DNA from: an uncultured Selenomonadales bacterium
GTDB lineage: Bacteria; Bacillota; Negativicutes; DSM-1736; Dendrosporobacteraceae
Length of the DNA stretch: 55,061 bases
NCBI GenBank assembly: GCA_946407015.1
Contig: CAMJML010000022.1
Span: forward strand, 1 to 55,061
Reading direction: 5' to 3'
The position numbers and the translations under genes are program-made. Position 1 is the first letter of the stretch. Each line of letters opens with the position of its first letter. This document shows, one piece after another, positions 9,850 through 18,575 of this stretch. Under the pieces are notes generated by a model. It saw only the letters and a list, made by a program, of their open reading frames with translations. It made no database searches and was not told where the DNA came from.

Positions 9850-10977
9850 ATGACGGAAAAATCAAAGGTTTATTTTACCAACCTGCGGGCAACAGCGAAT
9901 CTGAATTTGCTGCAAAAACTGGAACGGCTCGTGAAAAAGGCCGGTATTGAGCAGATTGCTTTCAAAGGCAATTTCACTGCACTGAAAATTCATTTTGGTG
10001 AACCGGGAAATCTTGCGTATCTCCGTCCGAATTATGCCAAAGTCATTGTAGATATCATCAAAGGCCTCGGCGGTAAAGTCTTTCTCACCGATTGCAACAC
10101 ATTATATGTGGGCCGGCGCAAGGATGCCATCGAACATATGGAGGCCGCTTACGAGAATGGTTATAATCCCTTTGTAACCGGCTGTCAGGTTATCATCGGG
10201 GACGGACTCAAGGGCACGGATGAGTCTTATGTGCCGGTACCCTGTGGAGAATATGTACAGGAAGCCAAAATTGGCCGGGCGATTATGGATGCTGATATTT
10301 TTATCAGCTTGACCCATTTTAAAGGGCATGAACTCACCGGCTTTGGCGGTGCGTTGAAGAATATCGGTATGGGTTCAGGTTCCAGAGCAGGAAAAATGGA
10401 GATGCACAGTGACGGTAAGCCGCAAGTCCTGCCGAAGACTTGCGCTGGCTGCGGTGTCTGCAGTAAAATTTGTGCTCATCAGGCCATTACGGTAACCGGA
10501 CAAAAGGCCTCTATTGACCATAGCTGCTGTGTCGGCTGCGGCCGCTGTATCGGCACTTGCCGTTTCAATGCGATTGTGGCGGCCTGGGATGAATCCAATG
10601 ATGTCCTGAATAAAAAGATTGCCGAGTATTCCTGGGCGGTGTTGAACGGCAGACCGCACTTTCATATCAGCCTGGTGGTGGATGTAGCGCCTTTCTGTGA
10701 TTGCCATAAGGAAAACGATGTTCCGATTATTCCCGACATTGGCATGTTTGCCTCATTTGACCCGGTTGCGCTGGATATGGCTTGTGCCGATATGGCCAAT
10801 CAAGCCCCGGTGATTGCCGGCAGTTATTTGGCCGAGCAGCTGCAAAAGCAACCGGGTGACGGTGTTCAGTCCGATCACTTTGCAGCGGCCCACCCGGAAA
10901 CCAATTGGTTGTCTTGTGTAGACCATGCCGAAAAAATTGGAATTGGTTTCAAGGCATACGAATTGATCGAAGTATAA
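9850..10977 (+). CDS. DUF362-family protein with two 4Fe-4S clusters
   Basis: 375 residues. The DUF362 domain occupies about 1-190 and about 270-360 and includes the THFKGHELTGFGGALKNIGMG stretch shortened here to its recognisable core FKGHELTGFGGA. A bacterial 2[4Fe-4S] ferredoxin insert (about 195-245) has CAGCGVCSKIC and CVGCGRCIGTC. The role of DUF362 proteins is unknown; the insert indicates electron transfer. GAAGGAGGA precedes ATG 9850; an in-frame extension reaching back to 9613 runs through the terminator and promoter and is rejected. The MerR-type promoter suggests induction by the neighbouring regulator, possibly in electrophile or redox stress. Confidence 0.87.
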   Translation: MTEKSKVYFTNLRATANLNLLQKLERLVKKAGIEQIAFKGNFTALKIHFGEPGNLAYLRPNYAKVIVDIIKGLGGKVFLTDCNTLYVGRRKDAIEHMEAAYENGYNPFVTGCQVIIGDGLKGTDESYVPVPCGEYVQEAKIGRAIMDADIFISLTHFKGHELTGFGGALKNIGMGSGSRAGKMEMHSDGKPQVLPKTCAGCGVCSKICAHQAITVTGQKASIDHSCCVGCGRCIGTCRFNAIVAAWDESNDVLNKKIAEYSWAVLNGRPHFHISLVVDVAPFCDCHKENDVPIIPDIGMFASFDPVALDMACADMANQAPVIAGSYLAEQLQKQPGDGVQSDHFAAAHPETNWLSCVDHAEKIGIGFKAYELIEV

Positions 10978-11003
10978 CGTTATCGATACCGGTTGCCATT
11001 GGT

Positions 11004-11462
11004 TTAAAAGGCGGCAGGGCTCAGTAAGCTTCTGGCCCTGCCGCTCTTAACTTTATAAATTGTCTTGCAGTAGGCTTTTACTTGCTTGTAAATTTCTTCA
11101 CCTAACGTACCGGGAATAATATTTTCCCAGGTCTCCTGGGAGGGTAACGGTTTTAGGTTGTTTCCATACTGGTCAAAGCGGTAGAGCGTTTTGTACATGC
11201 ATAGGCTTTGATCTTTTTTGTACAGGACTTGCTGGACAAACACTTTTGTTCCGTCAGCCTGAACGCGCTGAAGGTCACCGCGCAGCCAGACTTGAATGCA
11301 GCGGTCACCGTCTACTTTGATCGTTTGAATACTGTCCGTATCAAAATAGTAGGCGGCAAAAGGCGTAACGGCAATAAACCGCCAGGAGGCGGCCGAAGCG
11401 ATGGATAGGGGCAATGTCATACAAAAAATACACAGGATTGCCAAGACCATAAGCTTTTTCAC
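11004..11462 (-). CDS. Secreted small protein, surface-adhesin E-like
   Basis: 152 residues with a signal peptide (KK, then a hydrophobic core to about residue 24, cleavage near ASA-ASW). The mature part begins with WRFIAVTPFAAYYFDTDSI, a pattern seen in small exported proteins related to the Haemophilus surface-adhesin E domain. Function unknown. The frame opens at a GTG at 11477, but GAGGTG seven bases before the GTG at 11462 supports the shorter start (MKKLMVL). The last codons overlap a hairpin that also terminates the DUF362 gene. Confidence 0.72.
   Translation of the reverse strand: MKKLMVLAILCIFCMTLPLSIASAASWRFIAVTPFAAYYFDTDSIQTIKVDGDRCIQVWLRGDLQRVQADGTKVFVQQVLYKKDQSLCMYKTLYRFDQYGNNLKPLPSQETWENIIPGTLGEEIYKQVKAYCKTIYKVKSGRARSLLSPAAF
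11011..11048. terminator. Shared hairpin terminator for two converging genes
   Basis: Stem GCGGCAGGGC (11011-11020) with GCCCTGCCGC (11035-11044). On the plus strand it follows the DUF362 gene by 33 bases. On the minus strand it lies inside the final codons of the secreted-protein gene, so only its T-rich plus-strand flank is conventional. Confidence 0.6.
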
Positions 11463-11707
11463 ATGGAAGCACCTCACAAAGAATTCTGCATAGCCATACT
11501 ATTCGCCAGTTGGTTTGTGGGTTCAAAGAATATGAAAAGTTGTTTGACCAGGTGGGTTGAAAAGGGAAGCTGGATTATGGGGATGGCCGGTTTCGGATGA
11601 ATGGATTTATGCTATACTGAGGAATGGATTAAAATAAATGCTCTAATGAGACAGACGCTGATGGATGAATTCTTCACAGTGATTGAGCAAAAATCTTAGG
11701 GGATATC

Positions 11708-12886
11708 ATGGCAAAATCAAATTTATGGACACCTGAATTTTTAGGAATGAGTTTAAGCAGTTTTTTTCAATATATGACGCATTATGCGTTAATCGCCGCT
11801 TTGCCGATTTTTGTGATTGACTTTCTGCAGGGAAATGATTGGGAAGCCGGGTTGGCGATGACCTTTTTTCAAATTGGTGCTGTTTTGTGCCGGCCGTTGG
11901 CCGGGAAATGGATTGATCAGTTTAACCGGCGGAAGATGGCCTTGGGGGCCTTGGGCAGTTTTTTGGCCATCAGCTGCCTGTATCTAGCCGTTCATAACCT
12001 GGTCAGTTTATTGGCAGTACGCCTGCTTCACGGCGCTATCTTTGCCATTGGGACAACGACGGTTGCCGCTATGGCGGCGCTGGCCCTGCCGGCAGAACGC
12101 AAAGGAGAGGGGATTGGCTATTTTGCTATGTTTTCAAGCTTAGCCATGGTGGTTGGCCCGTTTTTTAGTTTACTGCTTAGCAGCCGCTATCCTTTTCCGG
12201 TCTTATTTGCCGGTTGTGTGGTGTTAGCACTGCTGTCCCTTTGGTGCGGCACCAGGCAAAATCCGGGCGTTTTTGACGGCAAGACATCAGAAAAGCAGTC
12301 AGCTCCACTCACTTGGAACAGCTTTATTGAACCGAAAGCGCTGCCGATGGCTTTATCAGGCGGGTTGCTTTTCTTTGCCTATTCCGGGGTCTTGGTGTTT
12401 ATTCCGCTTTATGCCAAGCAGCTTGGTTTGAGTGGGTTTACCAGCGCTTTTTTTGCCGTGTTTGCCCTTGTGATTGTGCTGACCAGACCGTTGGTCGGAA
12501 GGTTGTTCGACCAAGCCGGAGCGAAAATGGTGGTTTATTCAGGCCTCTTACTTTTTGGTACCGGACTGATTGCCTTGAGCCAGGTACAAGGCCTGTACGG
12601 CTTTTTAGCAGCAGCCGTGTTGATTGGAGGCGGCTTTGGCGCGGTGAGCCCTGCTTTTCAGACACTGGCCATTCAGCATTCGCCGGTCCGGCGGGCCGGA
12701 GTGGCTACCGCCACTTATTTCTTAGCGCTGGATATCAGTGTGGGGTTGGGGTCCTTTTTCCTTAGTGCTGTGGCAGCCCAGGCCGGCTATCCGGTTATGT
12801 ATCTTATGGCGGCTTTTATGATCGGGATGACTGCAGCCGTTTTTTATAGGATTGAGGCAGGAGAAGCCGTCATACGGCCTCAGTAA
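11708..12886 (+). CDS. MFS transporter (DHA1-like, 12 TM)
   Basis: 392 residues with about 12 hydrophobic helices and the MFS motif A form GKWIDQFNRRKMALGAL between TM2 and TM3. It resembles small Firmicute exporters of the YwoG/YfkF kind, acting by cation antiport; the substrate is not readable. ATG follows AGGGGATATC. It stands alone, 98 bases before the glutathione peroxidase gene. A second, weaker MFS signature occurs near TM8-9 (GRLFDQAGAK). Confidence 0.85.
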   Translation: MAKSNLWTPEFLGMSLSSFFQYMTHYALIAALPIFVIDFLQGNDWEAGLAMTFFQIGAVLCRPLAGKWIDQFNRRKMALGALGSFLAISCLYLAVHNLVSLLAVRLLHGAIFAIGTTTVAAMAALALPAERKGEGIGYFAMFSSLAMVVGPFFSLLLSSRYPFPVLFAGCVVLALLSLWCGTRQNPGVFDGKTSEKQSAPLTWNSFIEPKALPMALSGGLLFFAYSGVLVFIPLYAKQLGLSGFTSAFFAVFALVIVLTRPLVGRLFDQAGAKMVVYSGLLLFGTGLIALSQVQGLYGFLAAAVLIGGGFGAVSPAFQTLAIQHSPVRRAGVATATYFLALDISVGLGSFFLSAVAAQAGYPVMYLMAAFMIGMTAAVFYRIEAGEAVIRPQ

Positions 12887-12984
12887 CGCCGTTCTAGTCT
12901 GGAAGGCCAAACAATGAATAGTTTAGGTCTTGCGAGACTATACTAGAGCGAGAATAATGGCCTGCGTATTGAAGGAGGAGTTTG

Positions 12985-13530
12985 GTGAGTATTTATGATT
13001 TTACTTTGAAGGCGATCGACGGGCGGGAAGTTTCGCTGGCGGAGTTTCGGGGAAAAGTGCTGCTTATTGTGAATACGGCCAGCAAATGTGGTTTTACTCC
13101 CCAATATGAGGATTTGCAGAAACTCTATACGGTATATGCCGATCGTGGCTTGGAAATCCTCGGGGTGCCCAGCAATCAGTTTGCGGAGCAAGAGCCTGGC
13201 AGCAATTCTGAAATCCAGTCTTTTTGCCGTTTAAACTACGGAGTGAGTTTTCCTATGTTTGAAAAAACAGACGTACGCGGTGAACAAGCCCATCCCTTGT
13301 TTCGTTATTTAACTGAGAAAGCCCCGTTTCAGGGCTTTGACCTGCAGCATCCTATTGGCGGCAAGCTCCAGCAAGTCTTAGAGGAGCGCTTTCCGGGATA
13401 TCTTCAAGGCAATTCGATCAAATGGAACTTTACCAAGTTTCTCATTAACCGGCAAGGTGAAGTCGTGCAGCGGTATGAACCGACGACAGCTCCTTTGGAT
13501 ATGAAAGAGGCTATTGAAAAATTATTATAA
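12985..13530 (+). CDS. Glutathione peroxidase-family thiol peroxidase
   Basis: 181 residues with the GPx fold signatures: VNTASKCGFTPQY with peroxidatic C35 (cysteine, not selenocysteine), the LGVPSNQF segment containing the catalytic Gln, and IKWNFTKFL with the catalytic Trp/Asn. Bacterial Cys-GPx enzymes usually use thioredoxin to reduce hydroperoxides. The frame opens with TTG at 12982, but GAAGGAGGAG is better spaced for the GTG at 12985. It is an oxidative-stress gene in an otherwise anaerobic gene set. Confidence 0.92.
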   Translation: MSIYDFTLKAIDGREVSLAEFRGKVLLIVNTASKCGFTPQYEDLQKLYTVYADRGLEILGVPSNQFAEQEPGSNSEIQSFCRLNYGVSFPMFEKTDVRGEQAHPLFRYLTEKAPFQGFDLQHPIGGKLQQVLEERFPGYLQGNSIKWNFTKFLINRQGEVVQRYEPTTAPLDMKEAIEKLL

Positions 13531-13580
13531 CCCAAGTCAAGGCGCTGCCTTATCAGGGCTAGTACTGCTTAGGCTGGGGA

Positions 13581-13629
13581 AACAAACGAAGGCTTTATGG
13601 GCTGCAGCCCATAAAGCCTTCTGTTTGTT
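13581..13629. terminator. Bidirectional terminator between the GPx and YeiH-type genes
   Basis: Bases 13589-13620 are a perfect 32-nt palindrome (two 16-nt arms centred on CTGCAG), extended by AACAAAC and GTTTGTT flanks. Both strands end in T-rich sequence. Confidence 0.85.
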
Positions 13630-13690
13630 AGTGAGAGTGGCTGGATCATTTTAAGGTAGACTGAACATAACTGCTAAAAAGTCATTGCCA

Positions 13691-14686
13691 TTACCAAAGC
13701 GCTAACTGATATTGGGCTGCAAGCGAGACGGCGGCAATGACCAGCCAACAGGAAAGTCCAAGTACAATTGGTTTTATGCCGTTATGGATAAGCGTTTGAA
13801 TCCGGGTATTTAACCCGATAGCCGTCATCGCCATAATGATTAAAAATTTTCCGGTTTGGGCAAGCCCTTGACCCACGTCAGCCGGAATCCAGCCGCTTGT
13901 GTTCATGAGTGAGGCCGCTAAAAAACCTAAGACAAACCATGGAAAAATGGTTAAGAAATTAAAACATGGCTGCTGGGTCTTTTTGCCTGATACCCACAGG
14001 GCGAGTAGGATTGTAACCGGAATGATCATTAAAGTACGGGTGAGCTTAACGATGGTGGCGAAGCTGCCTGCAGCCTGACTATAGGAATATCCTGCCGCCA
14101 CAACCGAGGAAGTATCGTTAATGGCGGTTCCGGCCCACATGCCAAATCCGATGTCACTCATGCCGATCAGATGGCCGGTAAAGGGGAAGATAAATACGGC
14201 TGCAATGTTGAATAAAAAAATAGTAGAGATGGAGTGGGCGACATCCTGATCGCTAGCCGCAATAACCGGTGCGGTTGCCGCGATGGCGGAACCGCCACAG
14301 ATTGCGGTGCCTACTCCGATCAAAATACTCATCGTATGGGAAAGCTTCAAATAGCGGCCAATCACCCAGGCCGTAATCGCTGCTGCGCTTAACGTGAACA
14401 GCATGATCGAGAGTGATTGGCTGCCCACTTTTAGAACATGCGTCAAATTCATTTCGAAACCCAGCAAAATAATGGAGCCCTGCAAAATTTTCTTTGCGGT
14501 AAAAGCAATTCCGCTTTGAAAAATAGCTGGCCTTTTCCAAACTGCCAGCATCATACCCAGCAGAATACCAAAGACCGGACCGCCAACCAAAGGCATCAGC
14601 CTTCCTAACAGCCAGGCAAACAGCGCCAATGGAAAAACAAAGAATATGCCGGGAATGATATTTTTCATATCCTGTTGTATCGTCAT
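13691..14686 (-). CDS. YeiH/UPF0324-family putative sulfate or sulfite exporter
   Basis: 331 residues and about ten hydrophobic helices, with family landmarks QGSIILLGFEMNL, IGVGTAICGGSAIAATAPV, the conserved GTAINDTSSVVAAG and VKLTRTLMI. Members of UPF0324 (YeiH) are annotated as sulfate exporters. In E. coli yeiH is next to the LysR regulator yeiE, linked to sulfite homeostasis. Here a LysR gene is likewise divergent. Start is ATG at 14686 with GGAGGGATGA upstream. Confidence 0.88.
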   Translation of the reverse strand: MTIQQDMKNIIPGIFFVFPLALFAWLLGRLMPLVGGPVFGILLGMMLAVWKRPAIFQSGIAFTAKKILQGSIILLGFEMNLTHVLKVGSQSLSIMLFTLSAAAITAWVIGRYLKLSHTMSILIGVGTAICGGSAIAATAPVIAASDQDVAHSISTIFLFNIAAVFIFPFTGHLIGMSDIGFGMWAGTAINDTSSVVAAGYSYSQAAGSFATIVKLTRTLMIIPVTILLALWVSGKKTQQPCFNFLTIFPWFVLGFLAASLMNTSGWIPADVGQGLAQTGKFLIIMAMTAIGLNTRIQTLIHNGIKPIVLGLSCWLVIAAVSLAAQYQLALW

Positions 14687-14735
14687 TCGATCATCCCTCC
14701 TGTTAACGTGATCATAGCATTTACAAAACGATAAG

Positions 14736-14753
14736 TAAAATATTATAATTTTA
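14736..14753. promoter_or_regulatory. AT-rich palindrome in the yeiH-lysR intergenic region
   Basis: TAAAATATTATAATTTTA is a near-perfect dyad midway between two divergent starts, with further AT-rich flanks. It contains T-N11-A spacing, so it is a candidate LysR operator controlling both genes. Confidence 0.5.
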
Positions 14754-14790
14754 TTAATATGATAGGTAAATAGCTATAGAAAAGAGGAAC

Positions 14791-15672
14791 ATGATGACAC
14801 TGCGGCATTTGACAGTTTTTTTAACCGTATGCGATGAAGGCAATATGACGGCAGCTGCCGATAAGCTTCACATTGCGCAGCCATCGGTAAGCCAGACGAT
14901 TGCCGAACTTGAGAAAAACTATCAAGTTCGCTTGTTTGAACGGTTAGGGCGAAAACTGTTTCTGACCCTTGCCGGGCGGAAATTGCTGACCTATGCACGG
15001 CATATCGTTAATCTCAGCAAGGAAGCTGAAGCTGCGATGCAGGAAATTCACCAGCATGGCAGCCTGCGGATTGGTGCCAGTGTAACGATTGGAACCTGTA
15101 TATTAAGTAACCTGATCGTGGCATTTCGCCAAAGCAATGCCGGGGTCAAAGTGCTCTCCTCAGTCAATAATACGAGAATCATTGAAGAAATGCTGTTGGC
15201 CGACCAATTGGATCTGGGTTTGGTGGAAGGCCGGGTTCATTCCAATGAATTGCTTTGTATTCCATTTATGGATGATGAACTAGCTGTGGTCAGTGCTGCT
15301 GCACATCCTTTAGCCCGGAAACGGCAGGTGAGTTCCTGGGACCTTGAGGGAGTGGAATTCATTGTCCGTGAAGAGGGCAGTGGAACCCGGGAGCTGTTCG
15401 AATCGGTTATGCATAGCAGTGGAATCGTCTGGCAGGTCTATGGCGTTTATAATAATGCCGAAACCATAAAAGCCGGTGTAGCTGCCGGACTTGGCATAAC
15501 TGTCATGTCTAAACTGGCGGTGCAAAACGAAGTCAATCATCACCAGCTGGCCATTATACCGGTAAAAGGACTGGATTTCAAACGGCAGTTTTGTATGACT
15601 TACCACAAAAATAAGTACATTACCCCTGTTATGGAACAATTTATGGCTTTATGCAGGCGCTTTGACGATTGA
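14791..15672 (+). CDS. LysR-family transcriptional regulator
   Basis: 293 residues. The N-terminal HTH (2-60) has the LysR signature NMTAAADKLHIAQPSVSQTI. The C-terminal periplasmic-binding-like effector domain (about 92-290) has LRIGASVTIGTCILSNL and the VREEGSGTRELFE loop found in CysB/CysL/YeiE-like regulators. Divergence from the YeiH-type exporter supports a role in sulfur oxyanion control. Start ATG at 14791 or 14794 after AGAGGA. Confidence 0.9.
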   Translation: MMTLRHLTVFLTVCDEGNMTAAADKLHIAQPSVSQTIAELEKNYQVRLFERLGRKLFLTLAGRKLLTYARHIVNLSKEAEAAMQEIHQHGSLRIGASVTIGTCILSNLIVAFRQSNAGVKVLSSVNNTRIIEEMLLADQLDLGLVEGRVHSNELLCIPFMDDELAVVSAAAHPLARKRQVSSWDLEGVEFIVREEGSGTRELFESVMHSSGIVWQVYGVYNNAETIKAGVAAGLGITVMSKLAVQNEVNHHQLAIIPVKGLDFKRQFCMTYHKNKYITPVMEQFMALCRRFDD

Positions 15673-15818
15673 GCAGAGTCATCGGGGCTTCGCGCTGCCG
15701 GATCCTGTTATACCGGCGAATTCCTGAAGCAAGTGAAAGTTAAACGGGAACGCTGACGTAAAAATGTTTCGTCTCCCTGTACAAAAATCCGCTGTATACA
15801 CTAATAAAAAAAGGGTTT

Positions 15819-15825
15819 TGTCGAA
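15819..15825 (+). promoter_or_regulatory. Spo0A box-like site upstream of the sigma-54 activator gene
   Basis: TTTGTCGAA spans 15817-15825 and contains a perfect 0A-box core TGTCGAA, 127 bases before the activator's start in a 279-base gene-free leader. A single short match in AT-rich DNA can occur by chance. An identical 9-mer lies at 38707. Confidence 0.4.
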
Positions 15826-15951
15826 TTTTGCAAAATAGGTATATTTATACAGAGTAATTTGGTTAAATTTTATAAAGTGATCGAGTCAGGCAGCGGAACA
15901 ATATCGTGTTCGGAAATTCGCTGCCTTGTTCAAGTACAATGGAGGAGCCGA

Positions 15952-17418
15952 ATGAATATTCTCTTAGTTGATGATTCAAAGGCGAGTCGATACTGGGTAG
16001 CCAAAGCACTGCTGCGGGCAGGTCATGACGTAGTGGAATGCAACAGTGGTGAAGAAGCTTTAGAATGCTTTAAAGAGCGGTACTTTCCCTTGGTGCTGTC
16101 CGATGTTGTCATGCCGGGAATGTCGGGCTTGGATCTTTTGCGGAAAATTACCGCCATGCCTGAAGGCAGAGAAACCGATGTGGTATTATTTACAGCGAAT
16201 AGTGAAGTTGAGCTGGCCATTCAAGCTCTGCGTGCCGGAGCCTACGATTATATGCGCAAACCCATCAATGTCCAGGAATTGATTATTATTGCACAGCGTG
16301 TGGCGGAGCAACGGGTTATTCTTTTAGAACATAAACAACTCAAGGAACGGTTTCATTGCGAGGTCGAGGCTGCTACTGCCGAAACACGCCAGGAATTGGA
16401 CAGGCTGAAAGAGGTGCTGGCTAAAGCCATTGGTATGCACAGTGTAGGCTTTTTTTCGCCTATTATGCAGAGTATTACCGTTCAGGCGCAGAAGTATCAT
16501 ACGGACCGTTCTATTCCGGTATTAATTGAAGGGGAGACAGGCACAGGCAAGGAACTGATTGCCACCATGATCCATAATGGGCCTTCGCTGAATGAAAAGC
16601 CGTTTGTGGCCATTAACTGTGCGGCCATTTCACCCAATTTGTTCGAAAGCGAGCTCTTTGGCTATGAGGCCGGAGCCTATACCGGTGGCGCCAGCAAAGG
16701 TCAAAAAGGGAAAATAGATCTGGCGCAGGGCGGCACGTTATTTCTTGATGAAATTGGTGAGATTCCTCTAGACTTACAGGCTAAATTGCTCAGAGTCATT
16801 CAGGAAAAAGAATATTACCGGGTTGGCGGACTGCAGAAGATTAAAACCGACATCCGGATTGTCTGTGCAACCAATGTGGATTTAATAGATCAAATGAAAA
16901 ACGGCACCTTTCGCAAAGACTTGTATTATCGTCTGAAGGTGGGGCATATTGTACTCCCGCCGCTGAGAGAGCGCGCGGATGAAATTATCCCCCTGGCTGA
17001 ATTGCTGCTTAAACAATTTACCAAAGAAAAAGGCAAGAAATTTCGTCGGATTGGGTTTGAAGCCGCCAAGCTTTTACTGGCTTATCAGTGGCCGGGCAAT
17101 GTCCGGGAATTGCGCAATGCCATTGAATGGGTTGTCTTCATGTATAATGAAGAGGAAGTCAAGCCCCACCATCTGCGGATATTGGATTCCCACTCGCCGA
17201 AGCTGGGGCAGCCTGTTGAGACGCAAATGATTGACCCGCAGCATTTTACGCTCCCGCCGGAAGGGTTTGTGCTGGACGATTACGTAGACCGTATTATTGA
17301 ACGGGCTTTGGAAATGCAGCAGGGAAATAAATCGGCGGCCGCACGGATGCTGGGAATGACCAGGCGGGCCTTGACCTGCCGTTTGGAGAAAAGCGGAAAT
17401 CAAGCCATTGATGCATGA
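15952..17418 (+). CDS. NtrC-type sigma-54-dependent response regulator
   Basis: 488 residues: receiver domain (1-120; acidic residues near 8-9, phospho-acceptor D51 in LSDVVMPG, K near 102), a coiled-coil linker, AAA+ domain (about 165-400; Walker A GETGTGKE near 194, Walker [10 protein letters not shown]), and a C-terminal Fis-type HTH ([17 protein letters not shown]). The sigma-54 contact loop is GAYTGG rather than GAFTGA, a tolerated but less usual form. The ATG at 15952 follows GGAGGAG; an in-frame GTG-side extension to 15859 is not supported. No cognate kinase is adjacent. A matching -24/-12 promoter lies 136 bases downstream. Confidence 0.92.
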   Translation: MNILLVDDSKASRYWVAKALLRAGHDVVECNSGEEALECFKERYFPLVLSDVVMPGMSGLDLLRKITAMPEGRETDVVLFTANSEVELAIQALRAGAYDYMRKPINVQELIIIAQRVAEQRVILLEHKQLKERFHCEVEAATAETRQELDRLKEVLAKAIGMHSVGFFSPIMQSITVQAQKYHTDRSIPVLIEGETGTGKELIATMIHNGPSLNEKPFVAINCAAISPNLFESELFGYEAGAYTGGASKGQKGKIDLAQGGTLFLDEIGEIPLDLQAKLLRVIQEKEYYRVGGLQKIKTDIRIVCATNVDLIDQMKNGTFRKDLYYRLKVGHIVLPPLRERADEIIPLAELLLKQFTKEKGKKFRRIGFEAAKLLLAYQWPGNVRELRNAIEWVVFMYNEEEVKPHHLRILDSHSPKLGQPVETQMIDPQHFTLPPEGFVLDDYVDRIIERALEMQQGNKSAAARMLGMTRRALTCRLEKSGNQAIDA

Positions 17419-17420
17419 TT

Positions 17421-17466
17421 GAACGTATACGTCAAACCAAGCTTTCTTTACTGAACTTATACGTCA
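17421..17466 (+). promoter_or_regulatory. Paired operator-like repeats (candidate enhancer for the sigma-54 activator)
   Basis: GAACGTATACGTCA (17421-17434) and GAACTTATACGTCA (17453-17466) differ at one base and are 32 bp apart, three helical turns. The first contains the 10-bp palindrome ACGTATACGT. They lie 88-150 bases before the -12 element at 17568, where upstream activating sequences normally sit. Confidence 0.65.
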
Positions 17467-17553
17467 TTTTTTAACTGTTTTAATTGCGGAAGCTTGTTGC
17501 ATATGATGTTGAAAAACCGAATAAAATAGCCGTTTTTGTAAAAGCATGCCATC

Positions 17554-17570
17554 TTGGCATGCTTTTTGCA
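17554..17570 (+). promoter_or_regulatory. Putative sigma-54 (-24/-12) promoter of the cheW-like operon
   Basis: TTGGCATGCTTTTTGCA matches the consensus TTGGCACRNNNNTTGCW at every defined position but one, with GG and GC exactly 10 bp apart. It overlaps the right arm of a small hairpin (AAGCATGCC/GGCATGCTT, 17542-17563) that could also terminate the activator transcript. Both readings are possible. Confidence 0.6.
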
Positions 17571-17667
17571 TTAGTTATGATTAAACATTGAAATCAGTCA
17601 TGCTAGAGCAGTACAAGGTTAACGGTTGAAACGAACATTCAGCGTTGAGATGGAAGGAGTGGAAAAC

Positions 17668-18129
17668 ATGCTCGAAGAGCAAGTCATGGTGTTTCGGATT
17701 CAGGAGGAAGAGTACGCACTGCCGATGCTGGTCACCAGGGGAATTGTACAGCCTGACTGCATTCATAAAATGCCGGAAGCCCCTGATTATCTGGAAGGTG
17801 TTATCGAAGTGGAGGGTCAGAATATTCCGATTGTGCGGCTGGCTGAAAAATTTGGCTTAGCCGGTGGACGGACTGATTACAATCAGGTGGTTTTGGTTGC
17901 AGTCGGAGCTTGTGAGATTGGCATTATGGCTGAGGCGGTTATCGAAAATTTTCCTATGACGGCAACCTGCCTCGATGCAGCAACCAGGGGCCGCAGTTAC
18001 TTGGGATCTTGCATTCAAGGGCTGTGCGAAATGGGCAACCGGATTATCATTTTACTGGATATTGCCCGTGTTTTTTCTCCGGAAGAACTCGCTGTTCTTC
18101 ATAAGCTGAATAGCCGTTTGGCTGATTAA
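17668..18129 (+). CDS. CheW-like chemotaxis coupling protein
   Basis: 153 residues of a single CheW SH3-like domain: EEQVMVFRIQEEEYALPM, then VRGIV-like VTRGIVQPD, DYLEGVIEVEGQNIPIVRL, and the C-terminal RIIILLDIARVFS strand. CheW links receptors to CheA or acts as a scaffold. No CheA, receptor or other che gene lies nearby, so it probably supplies a distant array or a non-motility pathway. The frame opens at a TTG at 17626, but AAGGAG is nine bases before the ATG at 17668. It follows a candidate sigma-54 promoter. Confidence 0.87.
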   Translation: MLEEQVMVFRIQEEEYALPMLVTRGIVQPDCIHKMPEAPDYLEGVIEVEGQNIPIVRLAEKFGLAGGRTDYNQVVLVAVGACEIGIMAEAVIENFPMTATCLDAATRGRSYLGSCIQGLCEMGNRIIILLDIARVFSPEELAVLHKLNSRLAD

Positions 18130-18160
18130 TTTCATACATTCACGCCGAAAGGATGATTTT

Positions 18161-18445
18161 ATGTCAATGCATTTAGCTGTAAGGTACAGGGTGGATACTC
18201 ACTTAAATATTGCGGAGATCCGCAGCGGGTCCAATGTATTTTTAGTTCCGATTCGAATTCTTGAGGAAATGTTCCGGGACCGGTTTACGACGACCAGTCA
18301 TGGCGAATACCCTTTTACTATTGAAGAGTGGCAAAAACTTTGCCGCAATCAGATTGATCCGATCCGCAAAGGGTATTATGGCAGAAAGGATGACCAGGGG
18401 CTGCCGCTGCGCTGGCCACGGCGCAAACGCAAAGAGTATCAATAA
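18161..18445 (+). CDS. Small hypothetical protein downstream of CheW
   Basis: 94 residues; not recognised. It begins with two beta-like strands (LAVRYRVDTHLNIAEIRSG, NVFLVPIRILEEMF), then an EEWQKL segment and a strongly basic C-terminus (RWPRRKRKEYQ). Thirty-one bases separate it from cheW with AAAGGATG before the ATG, so the two probably share the sigma-54 transcript. No signal peptide or membrane segment. Confidence 0.65.
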   Translation: MSMHLAVRYRVDTHLNIAEIRSGSNVFLVPIRILEEMFRDRFTTTSHGEYPFTIEEWQKLCRNQIDPIRKGYYGRKDDQGLPLRWPRRKRKEYQ

Positions 18446-18575
18446 ACATTGGCATAACAAAGTTTCCCGCTCACAGATTTAAAAGGCTGCCCGTCCGGCG
18501 GCATGTTGACCATAGCCAGTTCCCTCCGTGTGAATGAGGGCATAGGATACAATAAAACCCTTATGGGAGGAAGTT

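Noticed and set aside
17626-17667. Longer CheW start at TTG 17626
   Set aside because: No ribosome site there, while AAGGAG is ideally placed for ATG 17668.
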